From: Phalacrocorax aristotelis
Lineage: Eukaryota; Chordata; Aves; Suliformes; Phalacrocoracidae
Direction of reading: 5' to 3'
Assembly (NCBI RefSeq): GCF_949628215.1
Contig: NC_134276.1
Span: 101,931,799-101,995,798 of the forward strand
DNA: 64,000 nt
Position numbers and translations under genes: made by a program. Position 1 is the stretch's first letter. The number at the start of each line of letters is the position of its first letter. A model generated the notes under the pieces. It had not been told where the DNA came from. It did no database searches and worked only from the letters and a program-made list of their open reading frames with translations. This document shows, piece by piece, positions 26,680-40,800 of this stretch.

Positions 26680-28968
26680 ACATTGTGTCTTTGACACAGT
26701 CTTCTAAACTCCCTTGCCCTACCTCATCCCTCTTGCTTGCCTATGCAGAGCCATTACAGGATTATAATGGAAATATTTTTGTATCTATGTAGTGGAAAAC
26801 ACCCGTTTAAACCGGATGTTTGAGATCAGAAGGACTGACCCAGAATCTGCACTAGGGCAGACATGAAAGCATGAAAATTTCATTCACAAAGGTTTTCTGG
26901 GACCAGTTCTCTTCTGCCTAAGTGGAGTCACGCACATGCTGGCTCAGACGCTCCCACAGTGTTTCCAGAGCGGAGTCAGTTGCTTTCAAAGTTATGCAGG
27001 GCTACATCCTTAATGGACAGAGGCCATGAGCATGACTGGGAACAATTACCAGCTGAATAGGATGTTCATATGCAAGGGGTGCACTTTTGCCAGCTACTAC
27101 CCTTGGACAGCCCAGGGAGCGAGAGGCACAGTCAATCCCACGCCTACTTGTTTTCCTTCCCTTCATCACCATAGTTTCAACTGATTTTGATTACTCTGGC
27201 GCCAAATAAATGAAAACATTTCATAGACGTATAATCATCCGTCACTGTGAAGAAAGGAAAAATGCTTGTGTACTGTATGTTTATAAATACGCTTAATAAA
27301 AAAAGGGATAGCTCTATCCTTCCCAGCCTCGTGCGGCTGTAGCCAGAGTAGCTGCGTGTCATGTCGGAAAAGCTGGTTGCTGCTTATGTCCCAACACTGT
27401 CTCTGGCACAGCTGCGGATCTGGTGGTGCCACGGAGGGATGCATCGCCCTGCCCTTTCCCTCCCACCAGGTTATGAAGGTTAGCGCCCGGGGAGAGGTAA
27501 GTGATATGAGGCATCAGGAGGCAGGAGCGTAGCCTCTGCCCATGGACCACAGCAGAAACACAGCACCTGGCAGGGAGCAGAAGGAAGGTTGGGTGAGGGG
27601 AAGGAAGAAAATAACTTGCAGGCACAGCCTTGGTCCCTGGAAAGACCCTGACTTGGCTACTACCCAATCAGGGGACTTCGGCATTGCCACGTGAAAGGGA
27701 AGAGCAGTCATTGCTAGAAGCAGTACGACAGCCTGCGTGCTGCTCCCATCTCATGGGAGCATTTAGCTTGTCACAAAAACTCTGCATGCAGATGCTCATC
27801 AGGAAATTTTTCTGACTATTTGGCAATGGACTTTCCTTACATATTCATTAATTTTTTACTACAGGGAGTGTTTGGCTTGCCTCTGTTTTGAGGAGTGCAC
27901 TACTTGTCACATTAGGCTAAATACAACTCAATACAAGAATGCCATGCCCTAAATGCAACCTTTAAAAAGGCCAGATCCTCTTCTGTAAGAATAAAATAAA
28001 CATGCTAAAATGTCATGAAAAATTGCCACTGGGATCTATCCATTAAGCTCTTTTGACCCTTATTCTTTGCATGTCAGATCTGCTGATAGGTTACTGCCTT
28101 AGACCCATGAACACAGGCATACTGTTGGCCTTTTCCAAACTATTACCTGAGCTGCAGTTTGTAGAAATCATTCACATCAAGCTTTTTTCCCTTTGAAGGT
28201 CTTGTGAGCTTTGAGTGGAGATGAATAAAAATTAAATGGTTGAAGTGGACAAATTAAATGGATGAAGTATTCTAGCAAGATGTCATGCCAGGTGCTTGTG
28301 GAGTTGGATGCTGCTGCAGGAGCAATTAAATTGCACCACACAATGTGCACTTGCAAGACTGTGGGCAGGGAAGGAAAGAGATTAGATTATCAAAGGCTCC
28401 TAAGTTGCTACACGTTGGCAAGAATATCCAGCAATAGCTGAGAGATGCAAGTGCAATCACTACTCTGCACATAGCGAGTGGCTTTTCTAAGGCACAGGCA
28501 GCTTGTAATTCACATTTTTATTTCTTTTATTTTCAATGCTGTGTAACTGACACAGCATTTCAGGTTTTGTGACCCTGTTGTAAAAGTAACAGTGTTTCAT
28601 GTTCCTCTTGAAGCACCACATTATGAAGAAGAGAAGATTATTATTTTTTAAAAGAATGGCCCATGATTTATTTTTCTTGCATCTAAAATATTTTTGTCTC
28701 CAGGCATGCTTCAAAGCTTGTCCTGTGGCTTTTTGCAGCTGTCTTGTGATATCTGAAGATTACCAATACCACAGCAAGAACTGCAGTCTGACGTGGGCTG
28801 TAGAGCAGTGTCCTGCTTTCCACAGTGGAGAATGACCCTTTTTTTCTTGAAGCCAGGACACCAAGTCATGGTAACTGTTACATGGGTGTAGGATGGCTGA
28901 CAACACATATTGGCTATGTGGAGGGAAGGGCTGGCTAGGTAGTGTCTCCGGGTAGAAACATGGAGCTA

Positions 28969-29665
28969 CAGATTTGGAAGAGACCTAAGAGGTCATCACT
29001 TCCACCCCTAAAATATGAGCAGGACCAGCTATATCAATGGGCAGGACCATATTCCAAGCATTCCTGCTTTTCAGGACTTCCAGTGACAGTGAGTTTGCAG
29101 CCTCCCTAGACAGTTTATTCTAGTGCTTGACTATCCTCAAGTGTAGAAAGTTTTTCCTCATGTTCAGCCTAAGTCTCCCTACCTGCAGTTGAAGACCATC
29201 ACTCCTGTCTACCTGCAGTAAATACGGAGCACAGCTTACTCCCTTCCTACTTGTTAGCCTATGACAGGTTTTAAGACAAGTGTCAGCTCTCCCTTGAGAG
29301 TGTGGGAAACAACCCCAACTGAATCTGTCCTACAGACCATATTTTTCAAGGCCTTCTCCATTGGTCTCTCCAGTTTGCCCACCTTCTTGAACTATGGTGA
29401 ACTGTGGAGGGCACATTGCTTCCGCTAGGGTTTTGTCAGTACTGACTCGAACAGAAAGACTACGCTGTGTGGCTTGCCCATGATAGTCAGCACTTGCTTT
29501 TTCTGTAGCCACATAACACGTTTGCACTATGTGGACCACAAGCCCCATACCTCCCTCTGCAGAACTTCTGACAAGCCAGTGTTTCTCCAGCTGGTATTTG
29601 TGTATCTGATTATTACTTAATATAAGAACTTGAACTTGCACTGACTGAATTTCATCCTTTTTATT
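28969..29665 (-). mobile_element. Old CR1 LINE fragment, antisense
   Basis: Read on the minus strand this is a CR1 3' region. The plus strand shows the complement of the tail (GATTTGGAAGAGACCTAAGA...GTCATCACTTCCA), then TTTTTCCTCATGTTCAGCC, the CTCCCTTGAGAGTGTGGG region, and finally a block like GAATTTCATCCT (29646-29657). Many small indels and substitutions mark it as an old insertion. The 116-codon ORF across it has many CR1-derived but no coding features. Outer boundaries are approximate. Confidence 0.8.
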
Positions 29666-32350
29666 CACACTGTTTCTCACTGGGTCAAGACCTTTTAGGA
29701 TTTTAGACTTGTGTTTGTGGTTTCCACTGTTTCAGTAACATCAGTAAGAGTGCTGTGTCTTTCCTTTCCCAAGGAGTTGATACAGGGGCATCACACCTGA
29801 TGCTTGTTTTCCTTTGTTCTTGTTGGCTGCTCCTCCACACCATCTTACCTTCTACCTGCTCATAGGCAAATGGACAAGGAAAGCATCAGCGATATCCTGG
29901 AGTTGGCTTCCCTCTTTTCCAATCTTCTGGGAACTTATCTATTACCTCAGGTTCCCAAGGGTAGCTGCTAACAGTCCTGGAACAGCTTCAGCTAGTTGCC
30001 AAACCATCCTACTGTTCAATTCCATCCAGCATATCTGATGTCGAAACACTCAAGGTCACATCCCCAGTGGTACTTCAGTGTGAATCAGGAGCGTGCTTTT
30101 GAAGCAAACCTCCTATCCATTCCCCCAGCAGAGTTCTAGATCACATCGTGGAGCACTCACGGGACACAAGAACAGGGTGACTTTCAGATTAAACTAAACT
30201 GCAAGGTGCATTCTGGGCCAGACTAGCACTAATTTGAGGTAAACCTCCCTGTATTACGTATGATGTAGAGGTCAAGTCCTCAGCAACCGTGTTCCCTGGT
30301 ACTATTACTTCTTGCAATTCTTTTTTACATGAGCTTGAACACTTGCCTCTCTGACAACAACAGGACCATGTAAGCCAGTTCCTCATAGCTGACCACTTCC
30401 AGAAAGAGTTACGTGAAAGACATAATACTCACTGTGGTTTCCCTGGGATCTGTTATCAGGTTTCCCTCCCCAGTGACCTGCAGACTGACTCTTTCCTTGG
30501 AGGGCGAGTGTTAGATTACTGCTTGTTCGGCACACACATGCATGTGCACACAATCTCCCCACAACTGTGAAAATGCTCCTGGGGTAATGCTCCTCTAAAA
30601 CACTTTTTGCAGACAGGCATCTGGCTGTGATTAAGGTACAGTCCAACCCTACGTAAAATCCCTTCTTCTCTCTTTCCATCATTAAATACAGGGAATCTGA
30701 GTGTATCTGAAGAGACATCATTTGCATGTGTTACTTAAAGGGTTCAGAAAGGAGGAAAATATTTTTCTTGCACTGACGTAGAAGTGCAGTGGAGAATGAC
30801 ATTCTCATCTGGTGACTAATGTTAACAGTGCCGAAGTAGGTAGGCTTTTAATGAACCTGACCTAAGCAGGTAACTTAAAGCAGACCATAGCTTATTAAGA
30901 ATATAAAAATTAATACTGAGCTTTATTTAGGATACTGACCAAAGTGGGTTTTCTCACATATTCCTCAACTTAGACAATTTCAGGGCTGCTGTCCAGGCTC
31001 TGATTTCAAGACATAACTGGCTAACTACTACCCTCTGGAAATGCTATTTGAGGTTTTTCTTATGATATTATGTCATTGGCCATGGCATAACATTTCAATA
31101 TCACATAAAGTGCGTGCATTATGCATTATTACCAAATGATATAGAAATGCATGAATTTCCTAAGTAATACAGAAGGAAATCTGTTGTTGATCACTTCCAC
31201 TCAACTTTGATGCAGACCGTTTTAATATTTTATTTAATTAGCATTTACTGTGCCTCCCATACAACAGCTGTCTTTCCACTGAATGCCACAGAAATGTCTG
31301 AAGAAAAGAAAAATTAAGCTAAAGTAATGGAATATCTTCTATTTTGCATGCATGTATAAAGTACAGTTGTGTTTCGTTAGGTACAAGGGCTTTTTTCAAA
31401 GGCTTGTATGTTCAACCTCACAGTAAATTTATTCTCTGGCTTGAAAGGGCGTAAAAAGGAATAAAGAAACAACCTACTTTGTGCAAGCAAACAAAAGCAA
31501 ATTAATAGATAAAATTCCAGTCTTTTACAGTAATTGCCTCCTGCTTTGTAGTGCCACAGATCAATTTGCATTTGGGGGGAACTTTTGCTTCTGCTGTAGT
31601 CATTCTTCACTCTGCTGGCTGCCCAGGAACCAAGGCAGGATTTTCATTGCACTTTGCATCTGATCTTCAAGGATGTGCATCAGGTCAACCCGTACCACCT
31701 TTCAGAAGAAGACAGAATTGAAGTGCCCTTTAGCTTAAAATCATTAAAGTCTCAAAATGTCTAAACAGAAAATAAAACAAACCCAGACATTTATTAACCG
31801 CAGGTCGAGAAATCAAACTTAAAGGAAAAGAGCTGGCATATATTTGGCCCATTCAGCCATAAAGAGTCAAGCTCTAGAAAGATAGTTTATTCTGAAAGCA
31901 GCTAGTTTAGCCACTTTTATGTTGCGTTCTCTGCCCTCTTCCAGACTTCCTCAGCAAATTACTGCCACTTTCTGCATCATTGTCCAAGCCTGAAGGGTGG
32001 ACCAGTGATGCCTTATACACTGCTTAAATTGTAAACTGTTCAGATGAGTAGCAAAAACTTGCTAAACAGTTGTAGAGTGCATAAACCCTAAAGGCTGGCA
32101 ATACAGTTTCTAGGAACAGTTACAGAACTGCATCACTGCCACTGCCACCTCGCTTACCTAGTCTAGCTCTGAGGTGCATTCCTTGATCTCTGTGTCTCTG
32201 TTGGCCCCCTTCTGTCACTTCTTGCAGGTGCATGAACGTACATTTCTACATGTCTTGACACTTTTTTCTGCAATCTATCACATGCAGATAAGAAGGCAAC
32301 ACTAACCGTTCTGTTGCGCTCTCCTCCTAAAAGCAGCATGGCTTTTGGGT

Positions 32351-32420
32351 TGAATATGAATATGAATGTGAATATGTATATGAATATGTATATGTATATG
32401 AATATGTATATGTATATGAA
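32351..32420 (+). repeat. Hexamer minisatellite (TATGAA/TATGTA)n
   Basis: About twelve 6-bp units alternate between TATGAA and TATGTA variants, with an internal higher-order period of 18 bp towards the end. In one frame it encodes Met-Asn/Met-Tyr alternation, which is a by-product of the repeat. This is the longest tandem array in the window and a likely length-polymorphic site. Confidence 0.9.
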
Positions 32421-32608
32421 GTCTTCATCTCATAAAGTCATACCTGCATATGCATCTGGAGCTCCTAAACCACTCCAGGAGCTCAAAAGTTGTGGGGAAC
32501 ATAAGAGATCCCCCACTGGGAGCAGGCACTGCCTCTGGAGCAGCTTCTGTTATCAGACTCCTGAACAGTGATGTGTTTGCACAGCGAGTTATTTACTTGC
32601 TGGACAAG

Positions 32609-32623
32609 AATATATATATATAT
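32609..32623 (+). repeat. (TA)n microsatellite
   Basis: Seven TA units, 190 bp downstream of the hexamer array. Confidence 0.85.
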
Positions 32624-35600
32624 GGCTTATATAATTAAATAGCTTTGTAACTTAATAACTAGGTTACTTTGGTTGAGTGTATCAGACAGTAAAAGCCAAC
32701 CTCTGCACCACAGGTAAGCCAGTTAGAATGGACTCTGTAGGCAAAGCTTTGTGATGAGTACAGGGAAGGGCTTTCAGAGAGCTCAGAAGAGAAGCTTAGC
32801 TTCAATACTACCAAGCTTGCCACATCCAGAGATTGCCCTCTCCCTGGCCTGCCTGTGTGAATGGAAGATTTCTAGTACCCCCAGTGAGAGAGAGGTTATT
32901 CAGACATAATTTCTCAGTGGTTTTTCATTAACTGCTCTAAAGGGGCACAAGAGGAAATAGTACATAAGAGCTGATGTGCTCCTGATTAGCTGGCACGTTA
33001 CCCCTTCTCACACTCCACAGAGGAAGAAATGAAAGCAAACCAGGTGGCAGCCACTCTTAGATTTTAAAGGAATCAAAATAAGATGCAACCACTTTCAGTG
33101 GAAGTCCTAGGATTCACTGTAAGGCACAAAGGCTCCCTTCCCTTGAATGTGCATGTTAACACTCTTTTTGTTCTTAGCAGTGTTCACAGACATAAGACCT
33201 TAAAGTCAGATAAATGTACAGATAAGGAGACAGTTCTGTTTTTTAAAGGGAAAGAGCAAAATAAAGGCATGTAATATACTCTCGTAGTAGGACAGCTCTA
33301 TGAGGGGATTAAGTTGCAGTCCCAGCATGCCTGAAGCTGCATAAAATCTCACAAACTCTTTAGGCAAATAAACAGTTGCCAGCTCTCAAAGACAAAGTAA
33401 ATAAACCTAAACAAAATGTGCTTATTTTAAGACTATGGTTCAAAAACCGGGGGCTCCCGTCCAGTGACATTCTTTCCATTGAGTTCAGTAGGTATTAGAG
33501 CAGGCGTTCAGATGTTTGAAACAGTGATTTCTGTCGATATCGCAGTAAGAAGTCTCCTTTCATGGGTTTCCTTCTGCTGGCATTTTATCCATCTGTGTGG
33601 TCTGTCCTGAAGCTTGATGTGCCGTGCTGCTGCAATCAGAGGAGATCCAAGGATTCCCCAAATGTTTTCCCTTGAGGGCCTTGGCATGAGATTTTGCCAG
33701 GGAAGAAACACCTTTGAACACTGTTCAGTTATATGTTTTCAGAGATGAACTGGCAGCAAGTAGCATTCAGAGGTTCTGTCTGGGAAAGAAATCCCTGCCC
33801 CATTCACTGCAGTTTCTCAGACACCCCCACCATCTTTGGCTAAGGGTTCTTCAGTTACACCGCGGGGCAAGAAACTCATACGATACGGATTGACAGTGAA
33901 GTGTATTTTACCATTGATCCATTTGAAAATTGGCCCAGAAAGATGACAACGCCAGCTTGTTTCAAGGGATTTGCTCTTGGAAAGAGCAAGATCACTCTGC
34001 TGTTCATGGTGAGTAACATGGAGCAAAGAGAAACAGAGCTCTAGGGTATCCAAAAGTTTCCACGGGTCAAGTTAGTGATTGCAGGAGGATTTGGAAAGAT
34101 TCCTTTCCCCAGCATCCCACCTTTCATTCCAGGTGTTTGTTCCGCATCACTTGTTTTCAGTTAGGTCCTGGCAGGCTGGAAGGCATCGTAATCCCTCCAG
34201 CAAAATGGAAACCTGCAGCAACTTTTCCTGATCTCCTTGAATGTTCACTCAATCTAAACCAGGAGAATCTAGTTATTAAATAGAAATATCCACAGTAGTT
34301 ATTGGGAAAGCATACACTGTTGCCATGATTTATATTTTGATGCTATTGGGCATTGAAATTCTGACAAAAGGCGCTTCTAAAAAATTTGATAGGTGAGTAA
34401 ACACTATGACCAAGAGTTTCAGAAGCAGCTAATGGTGCAGAGTGCATCCCTCTTCTGATAGCTTCTATGAACCAAATTAAGGAGACTTAATTTTTAGAAA
34501 GGACTACACTTCCTAATGCAAAATCTTTCCACAGGCTTATGGTGGGAGTTTGGAAAATCATTAGCTGCTACCAACAATTTTCACCATTAAGTCTTAGGAG
34601 GCTAACTGAAGGATTATTTCAATAAGATCACCTTCCCTCCCAAACTGAAGAGAGTCGCTCATTTTTCCTACAGGTGTACTAAGTTCACAGCGTTAAACCT
34701 CTGTCAACACAAAAAGCAGTTTTGCATATTGTTGCTTTCTGTGTTGTGGTATGATCTTTTTATATATATATGCTTGCAGACTGGGGTAAGAGGGCTCTGC
34801 TATGGTATTTCAGGGAAGGTTTTCCTCATAATTTCTGGGACTACTGCATAAAAGGTTGCAGGTACAAAGGCAAGTCTAACCTTATAACAAAGCAATTCCA
34901 CTGAAAACAGTATGGCATTTCCCCATATTTAGCTACTGAGCAAAGAATAAAATTTAACAGAGAGGGTTGAACATGATTCAGTGCTTGTAAAGACAGAATG
35001 AAGACTTTTCATTTGCAAGTTTCCCCTCCCATTCTGCTGTCTGCCTGTTTATTGCTATGCACTACCTTGAGGCTACAGGGAATCTTGTACAGCTGTCAAT
35101 GCAGCTTTGTAGGTCAGCCAACACGACAAGCTTATTAAGTGATGTGAACAGCTCTCTGTTGCTAATGACTGGACCTCTCATCAACTCACACTCCCATTCT
35201 ATGATTCACCAGCACTTCTTTCCTTTAGGAGCAAACCTTAAATGAAAGTCACATTAGACTTAACCTTCATTAACTTTTTACAGGATACCTCATCCCACTG
35301 ACAAACATGCATATGCTTAACACATTTTTTTAGACTGGGAGAAATAGTATGTTGATTATGACACCACCAGCACATCTGCATTATCAGATATACTGATATT
35401 GGGTGAAATAGTGGCCCAACATAGCGTGATCTACACAAAAAGCAAGCCTGAAGCTCTTCTTTATGGAGCAACCTGACTACACCCCATCTTGCTTTCAGCC
35501 CTTTTATCTGTTGCATGAGTAAAGGTGTGGATGCTTTATGGGTGGGAAGACTGCAGTCTCTGGGAAAACAAATGCATTGTTTGCCTGCTAAAGAGATTTT

Positions 35601-36441
35601 TCTCATCACAAAAATGTGCCTAATGCAGCAGCTGCTGCCTGTTTAGGAAAGCTTTCAGTCACTTTCATTGGGGGCTGGATTGGACCCAGATGTGACTGTC
35701 ACTGAACAGCCACACATGGGTAGGGGCCAGGCTGTTTGCTGGCCTGTAGATGAAGGACAGAAGATACAGATAATCTCATAGCCACAACAAATTTTATTAT
35801 AATCAAAAGAGGGTATAGGTTTGGGTTGTTTTTTTCCCATGCATTGCCCTGACAGGGCGCACGAGGATGTTTGTAGTAGATGTAGTGGTGATGTGCTGTG
35901 GCTGACAAAAAAAGAAACTCAAACATTGTTTTGCAGGATGTGCCCAACTCGCAGCTGTCCTCCACTTCAACATAGCACATCTCCAAGACAGCAATTAAGA
36001 CATCCAAGTTTTTTACATTGAGGAAAGGGGCAAAACCCCAGAAAGTGCCATGGGGAACGCATATGGAAGAAAAAGCAAGTAAATCCAGCATGGAAAAATG
36101 AGGTAAAGTACCCATTTGACCACTCTTTCTTTTGTTAAGCTGTTTCTCAGGCTGCAGTCATAGTGTTAAACCTTTCATTAGAAAAGTCTATGACAATAAT
36201 TTTTTTTTGCACTGGTTCAGGGTAAATTGTCACTTCCACTCTCTTTCATTTAAGGCTGGATGAACAACAGGACTCCTCTGCTTTATTTAGTTGTAAAGGT
36301 TCATTTATATGATTCTACATCCCCTTTTCATGAATGTCTGGCTCTATTTTCTCTAAGAGTCCACCTGCCGTCATTGCAATTCCTGCAAGACTTGTCCATT
36401 CCCCTGATCAGATTCTTCCCTCTTTTAGTTTATCTCTGACA

Positions 36442-36484
36442 TTTTCTTCTAGCTTCTCCCTCTCTCTCTCTTTCCTTCTTTTCT
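36442..36484 (+). repeat. Pyrimidine-rich (CT)n tract
   Basis: A mostly C/T stretch with a central CTCTCTCTCTC block. Confidence 0.75.
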
Positions 36485-37761
36485 TGACTTTTCTCACATT
36501 GTGAAATTGTTTCTGCAAATGGATGCTCCTCAATCTCTTGTTCACCCTTTTATGTCACAGCCGTCTTTCATCTATGCTGCCTCTTACAACCAAAAGGTCC
36601 TCCCAGATCCTGCTTGTTAGGCATCTTCCCTGCTCTTAATCATGACTATGCAAAATTAGCATACTAATCATGATCAGAAGGGGCGGGGGGAACAGTTAAA
36701 GCTTGTACAGAGTGACTTTTATTAAACACATATAAAGAAATTTGGTGGGTATTTTCCAGGCAGGATACTTTAGCAGCTGGGTACCTGAATCCTCTGTACC
36801 ACATTTGGAAAATCTTCCATGGGAATTTGCTTGCTGTTTATGGGGACTGCACTGGGCAGGCATCCGCCCATCTTTCATATTGTATCAGACCAGGGCTCAG
36901 TGCAGAGGCAGTCACAGGCTATTTTGGCAGAGGGCAGTAACCAGGTGCAACTCCTAGGCCACCAGCTAGTTCACTCATAGTCAACTCATGTCATGGCACC
37001 ATACTGGGAAGAGGTTGGCATAGCCATAAAACCAGCAGCTTTCCCTGAGAACTGTTACCAACTTCAGATTTAATATATCCATCACTCACAACATGCTGCT
37101 ATTCTTACAGTGACAGCCCTGTCATAAATGTTACAGACTTTTCTGAGCAATTAGACAGAATAAGGTAGTTTGGCTAGAATGCCCTGTGAAATACAGATGT
37201 CAAGCACTACATTCTAAGCCCAGAGACAAGTAGCAGATAAGTAATTTGAAGTTTTATCACTAAATTACCTGTATTACTTCTCTTTCTAAAATAGCTACTT
37301 CTTATTAGGTAGATACTTAATTCCTCATTTTCTACACTTACAGGAAAGCAATTAGTTGCTTTGAAAAATATCACCAGGTACATCCTAACAATAGCTCATT
37401 ACAAAATCTAGAAAATCTTACCAGTGTGCCTAAAAACACACAAAAAAAGAGATGGCAAACCCTGCAAAATTTTTCCCCACTTGTGAGTAATCCTACTGAT
37501 TCTGGTAAAAAAAACTCACATGAAGAAATGTAAGCATGTATTACCTGTTTGGTTTGTGACTGTACTGACAAAAGTTCAAATTCAGTCCCTACAGGTTTAA
37601 TCCATGTTCAGTTCTTGCCACTGGTTAGTGTGAGGATATTATTTATCTGCCTTGAGCTGTTTCCCTATTTTATTTTCATCCAAATGGGGCGTTTCTGGTG
37701 CAGATATTTATACTGCTGGTGCAGCATAAAGTGGTCACACTTGTCAATGTAAAGGGTGGGC

Positions 37762-37842
37762 TGGGACTCTGGTTGGACTTGGCGGTTGGGCTTGGTGGTC
37801 CTAGAGCTTTTTTCCAACCTTAATAATTCTATGATTCTATGA
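37762..37842 (+). mobile_element. Short CR1 LINE 3' tail, sense strand
   Basis: About 80 bp match the extreme 3' end of avian CR1: GTTGGACTTGG, TCCTAGAGCTTTTTTCCAACC, and the tail AATTCTATGATTCTATGAA. It is strongly 5'-truncated. Confidence 0.85.
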
Positions 37843-40800
37843 ATTTCTCCCCAGTAGGTGAGAAAAAAAAAAGAAAAAATTTCAATATGGTGGGGAGTTG
37901 CTTGTTTATACCAATGTGCATCACCTCTAATTAAGATGCAGCTGTGTCTGTCCCCAGGGAATAGCGCATCCCTGGCATTCACTCATTTTCACAGAGTTTA
38001 AGGATGTGCAGGACAGATCTGAACTGGGACTGGCCTGCAACCTTTACAATATTTGTCAGAAAATTAAAAATGCTCAGAAGTTGTGTGTGAGCTACTATGT
38101 GCAAGCATCTTTATGTGCTTATCTGGATTTTTGAGACCTTTCCTTTTCCCCTCCTTCCCCACAAGTTTCTTCTGATTCCTTTTCTCCCCACTATTCTGCC
38201 TTTCCCCAACGGGCCACAAGCTTTTCAATCCACCAGCAAAGGGCTGATGAAAACCCCTCCAAACTCTATTACTGAAAATAGGTTATTGGAAATAAACAAA
38301 ACAGCTCTTGCATCTAGGGAGAAAAAGGTCCAAAAGTGTTGAAGTGATACTGGTCAGTTTTCTGTACTCTGCAGCAGCACTGATGTAGCATTTTTGGTAT
38401 TGCTGCAAAACAGGAAGACCAAAAGGAAACAGTTCATTTAGGTCAGTGCTTTTTTTAGCTTAGTTATTTAATCTGGGTCAATTTGGAAATGAAAACTTAA
38501 AGCATTTTATTTTGAAATTGCCAGAGTGAAACATTCAGGTGTTGTTTTAAAATGTTTCCGTGCTCTCCTCTGCTGTTTTGACTGACAGCCTCAGTTCACA
38601 GGCAGATCCAGTTCCTCTGAAATGGCATCTTTTGGTGAATTTTTCTCCTCCATATTTGTTTTAATTATTATTTTCATAACTCTTACACCTCATTCACAAA
38701 GTTATGAGAGGCTACTATAAGCCAGAGTTCCCTGCTGATGGCAAACAAATGTCAGCTTACTACAATACCAGTTTGCTCTTCTGTAACTCACCTCTGCTAT
38801 TCCACAGTGATTTTGCAGGTCTGCCCAGCCCATGATATTCCCAGCCTCCCAGCGCTAACTCAGTAAGTCATTCAGACCCAAGGTTTCTACTGCTGCTATT
38901 CAATAGCATTCGCCTTTGACACACAGCAAGGGTTTATGTTGGCAGCTGGCAGTTTTTCTTTTAGAAAGGCTGAAAACTTGAGGTCTCTTCCTGACACTGC
39001 TGGATAGAGGGAGACTCATGCAGGTGTTGGAAGCCTGAAGCCTTCATTTTGGCTTCCAGAAAAGTAGGAAGCAAGCGAGAGTGTTGAGGGAAAATATAAA
39101 TTATGTATTGAGCAAAATACACAGGCAGCTTCTAACCTCCTCTCAGTTCCCTCCCTGCAAGATCTATGCCAAAAGCCTCAGCATGCGAAGTTGTGACAGA
39201 GAGAACCTGGGTCATGTTTCTTTTGCATATATTGGAGGTTGGTGAGAGGGTGCTGTGAAGAGCAGTGTGGTGTGCCTTGGCTAACTAGAGCCTTTACCCA
39301 AACTGGAGTGTGCAAGATTTGGAGTTTGCCTTTGCACACTAGCCTCAAGGAGATTTTTGGTCCTCTCACTGTGAGCATTTGCTCTGCTTTAATCTTGCTC
39401 TGTTCCATGGATGGGACAAGTGGATGTAAAGGAATGGCATTATCCTGGTATTCTGCTCCGGCTCACCTCGGTCCTTTTAGCAAATCCATCCCTGCTCCCA
39501 TTTGAACCTAGCCAACTTTGTCCAAAGCTGCCCAGGCACACCATACATTTCACTCTGTGAATTCCAGGCTTTGCTTGTGATGGAGCAGAGCAGCAGAGTG
39601 CATCTAACACACAGATTATGCCCCAGGGTCAAACACATCCTGTTGCGTTGAGACGCATGGTGTCTGTGGAAGATCTCAAGGGATTAAAGCCAGTCTAAAT
39701 TGAAAGGAAGATGAAGACTGAGAGGCTGATATCAGTGGAGGGAAGGAAGCTGTTGTTTACGTACAGTCGGTCACTTGTAGGGCAGATGGAGAGACTATGG
39801 GCCTCCCTACATTGTTGTGTCAAACCTCAAACTGTAAACCTGACCTCCCAACACCTCCTGAGAGCGGCCAAAATAATCCCTCATTCTGTTTTGGGCTTCT
39901 CAGTAGCTTGTGGGATTTTGCAGCCTGCAAGGTAGCTGGCCTCTGGATCATACCTTGATGGGGTCAGGCAGGTGATTACTGTGCTCTGCGAGAGGAAAAT
40001 GTCAGTTTAGATGTAAAGACTGACAAATCTCAGTGCTCAGAGCTTTCCCTGTGTTATCATTCCTACTGGTGACACCCTAAGTATTTACTCTCAAAAAAAT
40101 GGACTTCTGATGAGGGTTTGAGGGAGGGAGTGGTGGTGGGATTCTTTCCAGATTTTGGAAACCGTATGAGACTCCAAATGGGATCTGTTGACCAAGACCT
40201 CAGAGTATGTACGTGCCTGATATCAGGGCTTGTTTAATGGAGGTCATGTTCCAGCCAACAACCCCAGCCAACAGGGCCACCCTCTGCCGTACTAGTGCAG
40301 GAAATCTATTCCTCAGTACACGTAAATCTTTGAGTTGTACCCCATACACCAAACTAAACAAATGACTACTGGCACAATAATTTGATCTTTCCATTGTCAT
40401 GTGGTCGCTTGTTAATTTCTTTCACGATGTGTCAGCTTCTAGATCTAAGACTGATATTACTCCCTGAAGGTTAACCGTTATCTTACATCTTATTTATTAG
40501 AAAGCAAAGGATGTCTGAGTACCAGTGACATGAGTTTCTAAGGGCCTCTGTTTACAGAGCTACAGGACAGCTTTAAAAAAAATTTCAGATTGGCATTAAC
40601 GGTGGTGCAGCTCACATAGCAACATTTGGATGGCCTCCTTGGGGCATGAATTGTGAAATGATCCAGTTTATTCCTCTCCTCTGAGCAATGCTAGCTATGC
40701 TAACAGTACATTTTGACATAGATTTACTGTAAGGCTGTAGGAACAGCTGATGTCCACCCAGCATAAAATGGTACCTTGGTGCACTGGGCGTTGCCAGCAG

